64,000 nucleotides of DNA, from positions 38,381-102,380 of the IMG/VR virus record IMGVR_UViG_3300017743_000002. One strand, 5' to 3'. A model generated the notes under the pieces. That model did not search any database. It was not told where the DNA came from and saw only the letters and a list, made by a program, of their open reading frames with translations. The first letter of the stretch is position 1. Each line of letters opens with the position of its first letter. This document shows, piece by piece, positions 59,929 through 64,000 of this stretch. Source of the DNA: a virus. The position numbers were made by a program, and so were the translations under genes.

Positions 59929-60777
59929 TTACTTACACTTTGTTCCACCCATTTCTAATTGTGATATAAAATCAGGTAGAATATTTTCTAAATCATCATC
60001 TAATACATCCGATGGTATGGTTGTATCAATAACATTTTGAAGTGATGTATCTCCTTGAATTAGAGATGTTCCATCAGAATCCCCACTTTCATCATTTTCA
60101 TATTCTTGAATAGGTCCTAACTGAGATATAGGTTCATCATCTTCTTCTAATAACATTGCTGGTTCACTTCCATCTTCAGATGGGAAGTTTATATTTGGTA
60201 TAGGAATAGCTGGTGGGATTAGATATGCTGTCCAAGCTATTACTGCTGGAGCTGGTACTGGTGATGGTGCTGATGGATATAATGATGTTGTTTGTATAAA
60301 CCCACCTACTGAAAATAAATGTACAATAGCCGCAAGTATAAACATATTAACCATTATCTCTTGCTTAGATGCAGGTTTTATAGGTGGATACATAGGCCAA
60401 GTACCAACATTACTAGCTATATTTGAATTAACTGCTATGTTTTGAATTGTACCTGGTGCTGGTATAAGTGGGATTGGGAATGGGTTCATTTGAGCACCAG
60501 CCCAATATGCCTTTACACCATTTCCAAATTCATTTACCAAAGAAAAGTTTTGACCCGGTGGAGTTGCTAATCCTTTTAATAATGCTACTTTAAAAAGAGT
60601 TTCCATTATTGGTTTATTACCTCTATTGATTGATTCTTGATTTAGTAAATCCCTACCCCTCTTAACACACGCATCATATTCATCGGCCCAAATCTTTGCA
60701 ACTTTATTTACATCTAAAGTGTTATAGTTTGGATTTGTTTTCCTTAGTATGTTTCTTTTGAATAATCCCCAAGACAT
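59929..60777 (-). CDS. Baseplate/tail protein with hydrophobic segment, 282 aa
   Basis: The start is placed at ATG 60777 (MSWGLFKRNILRKTNPNYNT), one base after the upstream stop; the open frame continues further upstream but that part overlaps the preceding gene. The protein has a basic N-terminus with a helix (KVAKIWADEYDACVKRG), a Pro/Ile-rich middle, a hydrophobic segment MVNMFILAAIVHLFSVGGFI (about residues 140-160) and an acidic C-terminus ending in LEMGGTKCK. Similar proteins occur in marine T4-like baseplate clusters. The hydrophobic stretch could be buried in the baseplate hub or contact the membrane; function unknown. Confidence 0.6.
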   Translation of the reverse strand: MSWGLFKRNILRKTNPNYNTLDVNKVAKIWADEYDACVKRGRDLLNQESINRGNKPIMETLFKVALLKGLATPPGQNFSLVNEFGNGVKAYWAGAQMNPFPIPLIPAPGTIQNIAVNSNIASNVGTWPMYPPIKPASKQEIMVNMFILAAIVHLFSVGGFIQTTSLYPSAPSPVPAPAVIAWTAYLIPPAIPIPNINFPSEDGSEPAMLLEEDDEPISQLGPIQEYENDESGDSDGTSLIQGDTSLQNVIDTTIPSDVLDDDLENILPDFISQLEMGGTKCK

Positions 60778-60778
60778 T

Positions 60779-61144
60779 TTATGTAAGTGTTGAAATTGGT
60801 GAAGGTGGAATTTTTGGTAATCCTTTTTTTCTTTTTGGATTTTCTTCCAGCTTCTTTTTTCTAAATTTTGGAAGAGATGGTAATTTAGGTAATTTGATTT
60901 TAGGTAGCTTTGGTGGTTCTTTTGGCAATTCAAGTGTTTTAATAGGTATTCTTTGTGAATACCCACCAAGATCTTGAGAATTAACAACATCACCAACGTT
61001 TCCAGTAACATTAGATAGATTACTAACAACATTACCAGCTGCACTGGCTACCCCACTTACAGCACCAGTGGCTGAAGCTGCAGTAGTACCAGCAGTATCT
61101 TTTACTGAACCCAATCTTCCTTTTAAATCATTGTTTATTGCCAT
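60779..61144 (-). CDS. Low-complexity tail-module protein, 121 aa
   Basis: The first 60 residues are Ala/Gly/Val/Ser-rich (TTAASATGAVSGVASAAGNV), the rest Pro/Lys/Leu-rich (KLPKIKLPKLPSLPKFRKKK). There is no recognisable fold; it is probably extended and may be proline-rich linker or a small tail-tip component. It stops one base before the following gene and is one base downstream of the spike gene. Confidence 0.55.
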   Translation of the reverse strand: MAINNDLKGRLGSVKDTAGTTAASATGAVSGVASAAGNVVSNLSNVTGNVGDVVNSQDLGGYSQRIPIKTLELPKEPPKLPKIKLPKLPSLPKFRKKKLEENPKRKKGLPKIPPSPISTLT

Positions 61145-61145
61145 A

Positions 61146-62360
61146 CTATTTTAATTGAACATTATTACTTAACATTGTATTTAGTTTACTTTTTAATGTT
61201 GTAAATTGTGCTACATTAGTTGGACCAGGTGAAGATGGACCAGCTGGTGTTAAGTATATTTGTTGTGCTATTAAATCTATCATCTCACTCAACAATTCAA
61301 CCAATGTTTCACCTTTAGGAGCTGCTTCCAATGTACCATCCGTTCCTAATGCTATTGTACCATTACCAATATCAATATTAAAATCTCTATTTTTAGTATC
61401 AACAAATATGTGGTCATTGACTGTTAAATTCATTCCTCTATTACTATCTAATGAAAATTGACCATCGGTTATCATACCAATATCACCCTTACTAGCTAAA
61501 ATCATTTGAGATGTTTTTGCTGAAAGGATAATTCTATCAGAATTTAATAATATTTGATTACCCCTTAATTCATTTGGATAATCGAAAAAAGATTCTTTTT
61601 TGTTTTCTACTGGTAGTGTGTATTCTAGTAAAGCGTTTCCTCCACCCAAGAATATAATATTACCATCACCATTAATATCTTCTTCTACCAATACACCATC
61701 TTCTTTCTGCCTATTTTCTGGTGATTCTCCATTTCTTAAAATTAAAGAAGGAGAAAATTCGTTATCAGTATTATTGTACGCACTAAGTCTAATTGATTGT
61801 CCAAATCTACCTTGAAATAAAGTATCTCCTTCATATAATTTAAGTTTGTGAATACCTTCTTCAATACCAAAGTAATCACCAAAACCATCAAAATCATTTA
61901 CACTATTTGTGTTTGAACGAGTAATCCCAGTACTACTTACTTTAGAATAATTTTTTGATTTATTTCCAGTATCAGTTTCTTGAGTAGCTGGAAATAAACT
62001 TGATATTAAGTTTTCAGCGTTAGATGTATTTGGTGATAATCCTTTTGAAATCTGAGTATAAATGTATTCACTACCTAACTTTTGAATAAAAACAGTTTGA
62101 TTTCTAAGTGGTAGTATGGTAACTGATGAATCTAATGGTCTAGCAAATATTAATTCATTATTCTGAATATCACTTACTAATCTACATTGAATAGAACCAA
62201 CATCTGCTATTGTTCTTCTACCCTCTTTTATTTCAGGATGGTTTTCATCTAAAATAACAGAATATACAACAGCTATATCGCTCTGCTTTTCAAATGCATC
62301 AGCAACAGAAGAAGCTGCTTTAGCTACATTCCATAATAAGTTACCACCAAAAAAACTCAT
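61146..62360 (-). CDS. Baseplate spike/hub protein (gp5-like without visible lysozyme domain)
   Basis: The 404-residue protein begins with a helix and an OB-fold-like beta region (AVVYSVILDENHPEIKEGRR and ARPLDSSVTILPLRNQTVFI, residues 28-95). After a linker there is a conserved LYEGDTLFQGRFGQSIRLSA block and, from about residue 265, a strand-rich ladder of short repeats (NQILLNSDRIILSAKTSQMI, LASKGDIGMITDGQFSLDSN) like the triple beta-helix of gp5/VgrG needles. A C-terminal helix follows. No lysozyme catalytic domain is seen between the OB and helix parts, unlike T4 gp5. It lies in the gp25-gp6 cluster. Confidence 0.65.
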   Translation of the reverse strand: MSFFGGNLLWNVAKAASSVADAFEKQSDIAVVYSVILDENHPEIKEGRRTIADVGSIQCRLVSDIQNNELIFARPLDSSVTILPLRNQTVFIQKLGSEYIYTQISKGLSPNTSNAENLISSLFPATQETDTGNKSKNYSKVSSTGITRSNTNSVNDFDGFGDYFGIEEGIHKLKLYEGDTLFQGRFGQSIRLSAYNNTDNEFSPSLILRNGESPENRQKEDGVLVEEDINGDGNIIFLGGGNALLEYTLPVENKKESFFDYPNELRGNQILLNSDRIILSAKTSQMILASKGDIGMITDGQFSLDSNRGMNLTVNDHIFVDTKNRDFNIDIGNGTIALGTDGTLEAAPKGETLVELLSEMIDLIAQQIYLTPAGPSSPGPTNVAQFTTLKSKLNTMLSNNVQLK

Positions 62361-62756
62361 TTAACTTTCTATTTTTTGTTTTACTTCTTCTATTTCATTT
62401 TGTAAATCATCTACCCTACTAACTTCATCTTGAACTTGTTCAATCTCTGAAAGTAATTGTTCTCTTTCTTTATCAGTAAGGAAACCAGTATCTCCTTCTG
62501 ATTTTTGACTTGATGCTATAATTCTTTGTGCGATAGTTGCTAACTTAACCAATTGGTCATCATTACGAACTGATGTATCAATTAAGTCTTTGATGACTGG
62601 ACCTAAGATTCCCATATCACCATTGTGTCTTATCATTTTTCTGATTTCAAAGATGACTTCAGAAATATGTTTCTTTTTATTTATTTGATTATTATAGATA
62701 TCCTCAAACAACCCACTAAGGTTTTTGCCTGGGAATAATTCGAAATCTGTTGACAT
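62361..62756 (-). CDS. Conserved helical baseplate-module protein, 131 aa
   Basis: The 131-residue protein is helical: SGLFEDIYNNQINKKKHISE, then FEIRKMIRHNGDMGILGPVI and a C-terminal coiled coil (LLSEIEQVQDEVSRVDDLQN). Similar small proteins appear in marine T4-like tail clusters; the function is not known to me. It abuts the spike gene. A TATTTATA element is 25 bases upstream. Confidence 0.6.
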   Translation of the reverse strand: MSTDFELFPGKNLSGLFEDIYNNQINKKKHISEVIFEIRKMIRHNGDMGILGPVIKDLIDTSVRNDDQLVKLATIAQRIIASSQKSEGDTGFLTDKEREQLLSEIEQVQDEVSRVDDLQNEIEEVKQKIES

Positions 62757-62780
62757 AGTTTATTGGTATTGCGTTCAATA

Positions 62781-62788
62781 TATAAATA
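62781..62788 (-). promoter_or_regulatory. Candidate late promoter element upstream of 62756
   Basis: TATTTATA on the coding strand (GATATTTATATATTG), 25 bases before the start codon. Confidence 0.45.
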
Positions 62789-62811
62789 TCAATAAACAAA
62801 AAAGTATAGGA

Positions 62812-62946
62812 TTACCTACCCTGTCCTCTATATGCCTTTTTGTAGTTTCTACTATTTTTAGATTTTGAGGTCTTACACTTAGAGTGAATTCCTGGTCTCT
62901 TTTTTTTAGAAGTTCCAAAACGATTTGATGTAATTACTTTTGCCAT
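62812..62946 (-). CDS. Small basic protein, 44 aa
   Basis: A 44-residue frame from an ATG at 62946 reads MAKVITSNRFGTSKKKRPGI, then HSKCKTSKSKNSRNYKKAYR and a GQGR end. It is strongly basic and without hydrophobic core; the pattern (basic, SKKKRPGxHSK) recalls short conserved proteins in T4-like phages. It stops 55 bases before the 131-residue gene and begins 53 bases after the 176-residue gene. It could bind nucleic acid or be a virion minor protein; I cannot say which. Confidence 0.6.
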   Translation of the reverse strand: MAKVITSNRFGTSKKKRPGIHSKCKTSKSKNSRNYKKAYRGQGR

Positions 62947-62999
62947 AATATATTTAGATTATACCAATAAGTATATTATACCAACCCAAACAAAAACAA

Positions 63000-63530
63000 T
63001 CACTTATTCTTATAAAAAAATTCTAATATATCTCTTTCTAAAGTAACATCCATTACGAAGTTGTTACCATACATAATGCTGGTAAAGGTTTCTTCCTCTT
63101 CTTCTGCTATTTCAATAACATAATCTATCTCATCAAATGTTACTTTATAACTTTCACTTTTTTTGATTCTTTGTATGTTCTTATGTTCTGTTGTTCTTTC
63201 TATAACTTCCTTACCACTTATATCAGGTACATTTAAGAGTTGAGTTACACATTTAGCATAGTTTGTTTTAAGGGTATCTATAAAGAAGATATCATCCATC
63301 TTACTCATTAGATACAATCGTTGTTTTTTATCCAAACCACCCGCTTTAAAATCACCAGTGTATTGTACGATTGGTAAAGATAGTATTGCTTTTTGGGAAT
63401 CTTCTTTTAATTTTTTAAAATTTACTTTAGATTTTATTTGATGTGGATGATTAATATCTTTATCACATGGTAGTGCTAAAATATCATAGAATGTATTTGT
63501 ACCAAAGTGTTCTTGTATTAGAGGACTCAT
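63000..63530 (-). CDS. Unrecognised baseplate-module protein, 176 aa
   Basis: The 176-residue protein begins MSPLIQEHFGTNTFYDILAL and contains a GGLDKKQRLYLMSKMDDIFF segment and an acidic C-terminus with EEEEETF. Its place upstream of the gp5/gp25/gp6 cluster fits hub-assembly proteins such as T4 gp26, gp28 or gp51, but I see no clear signature. It starts two bases after the upstream gene ends. Confidence 0.55.
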   Translation of the reverse strand: MSPLIQEHFGTNTFYDILALPCDKDINHPHQIKSKVNFKKLKEDSQKAILSLPIVQYTGDFKAGGLDKKQRLYLMSKMDDIFFIDTLKTNYAKCVTQLLNVPDISGKEVIERTTEHKNIQRIKKSESYKVTFDEIDYVIEIAEEEEETFTSIMYGNNFVMDVTLERDILEFFYKNK

Positions 63531-63532
63531 CG

Positions 63533-64000
63533 TTATTCTTTTTCAGTAGCATATTTTACACCCATAATTGTACCAACGATTGAGAATGCGTTAGTAAGGA
63601 GAATACCAAACATATTACTCCAAGTAGAACCAATGATTTGAGTATCAGTACCAGACATAAGTGCTAATCCATACATAACAGTTGTAAGAACACCAACACC
63701 AACAATTACATAAAGTGCAACTTTTACAATTGTACTGATTAATTCGAATTGGGTTTTCTTTTGCATTACTTCCAAATCTTCCAATGCCTTATCCTTACCT
63801 TTTTCAGCTTCTTCTCTTAACTGATTGGATTCTTCCAATGCTATTTGGAGTTCTTCCATCAATTCATCATTTTCTTTTTGTTTATTAACAAGTTCTTTAT
63901 TTTGTTGTTGAACTTGTTTAGTTACCTTTAATCTTTTTCTTCTTGATTCGGAATCCTTTTCCTTACAAAGTTTTAGATACTCTTCGAACTCAGTATCACC
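63533..64000 (-). CDS. Partial membrane protein with coiled coil and two hydrophobic segments
   Basis: The frame is open from the stop at 63533 to the right edge, so the N-terminus is missing; a TTG/ATG pair at 63857-63862 is internal. The visible N-terminal part is charged coiled coil (TKQVQQQNKELVNKQKENDE, later REEAEKGKDKALEDLEVMQK). Then come two hydrophobic segments, IVKVALYVIVGVGVLTTVMY and a second around NMFGILLTNAFSIVGTIMGV, and a charged end (YATEKE). It may be a holin-like or membrane-anchored protein, or a phage membrane protein of unknown role. Confidence 0.6.
   Translation of the reverse strand, partial: GDTEFEEYLKLCKEKDSESRRKRLKVTKQVQQQNKELVNKQKENDELMEELQIALEESNQLREEAEKGKDKALEDLEVMQKKTQFELISTIVKVALYVIVGVGVLTTVMYGLALMSGTDTQIIGSTWSNMFGILLTNAFSIVGTIMGVKYATEKE

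Noticed and set aside
60778-61044. N-terminal extension of the 59929-60777 gene
   Set aside because: The in-frame extension lies inside the well-formed 121-residue gene in another frame and gives an implausible hydrophobic start; ATG at 60777 fits the one-base spacing of the operon.
62761-62800. Imperfect inverted repeat around TATTTATA before 62756
   Set aside because: AT-rich arms with a mismatch and a 15-base loop; no reason to separate it from the promoter-like element.
1-64000. tRNA genes, CRISPR arrays, insertion sequences, integrase
   Set aside because: None was recognisable by eye; coding density leaves no gap over 300 bases, but a covariance-model tRNA search was not possible here.

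Overview
This AT-rich window is a section of the genome of a large contractile-tailed (T4-related) bacteriophage. Almost every gene lies on the minus strand, so transcription runs from high to low coordinates. The T4 lineage is shown by recognisable homologues of the head genes (gp17 terminase, gp20 portal, gp21 prohead protease, gp22 scaffold, gp23 major capsid), the neck genes (gp13, gp14, probable gp15), the baseplate genes (gp6, gp25, a gp5-like spike) and the recombination pair gp46/gp47. No integrase, repressor of a temperate type, tRNA or CRISPR array was seen. The host was probably Gram-negative because the phage carries ADP-heptose genes. Bacteroidota is my best guess. It rests on three near-identical promoter-like sites (TTG, 20 bases, TATmTTwr) that resemble the Bacteroidota TTG/TAnnTTTG promoter, and on a phage lipoprotein whose cysteine is followed by an acidic run like a Bacteroidota surface-export signal.

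Layout from left to right: 1-6.2 kb holds a partial beta-helix/repeat structural protein, three small unknown structural genes and the neck proteins. 6.3-18.2 kb is the head module: major capsid with its own terminator, glutamate-rich scaffold, several probable capsid-internal proteins, protease, portal and terminase. 18.2-23.4 kb has a lipoprotein, a conserved Cys-containing protein and an 1129-residue fusion of an NMNAT-like nucleotidyltransferase with a ligase-like nucleotidyltransferase, starting with a capsid-targeting-like peptide. 23.4-27.9 kb is a glycosylation operon (heptose-phosphate kinase, heptose nucleotidyltransferase, TibC/AAH-type protein O-heptosyltransferase, and a glycosyltransferase-methyltransferase-glycosyltransferase fusion). 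28.3-38.9 kb is dominated by a 3357-residue tail-fibre-like protein with an embedded Hint (intein-like) domain. 39.0-44.9 kb holds the only plus-strand gene, a ribbon-helix-helix regulator with a phased operator, followed by a compact UDP-sugar dehydrogenase, an Mre11-Rad50 single-chain fusion, a primase and small genes. 45.1-64 kb is the tail and baseplate module, ending in a partial membrane protein.

The most interesting proposal is that the 23.4-27.9 kb operon builds ADP-heptose and uses it to glycosylate the phage's own long, Ser/Thr-rich fibre encoded next door. Its host-type promoter would let it be made before late assembly. A second theme is delivery of capsid-internal enzymes: several head-region proteins begin with T4-like capsid-targeting peptides ending in an L/I-x-E protease site, including the nucleotidyltransferase-ligase fusion. 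Two promoter classes are visible: the host-like sites above, and a recurring TATTTATA element (coding-strand reading) mostly 16-37 bases before starts of structural operons, a candidate late promoter.
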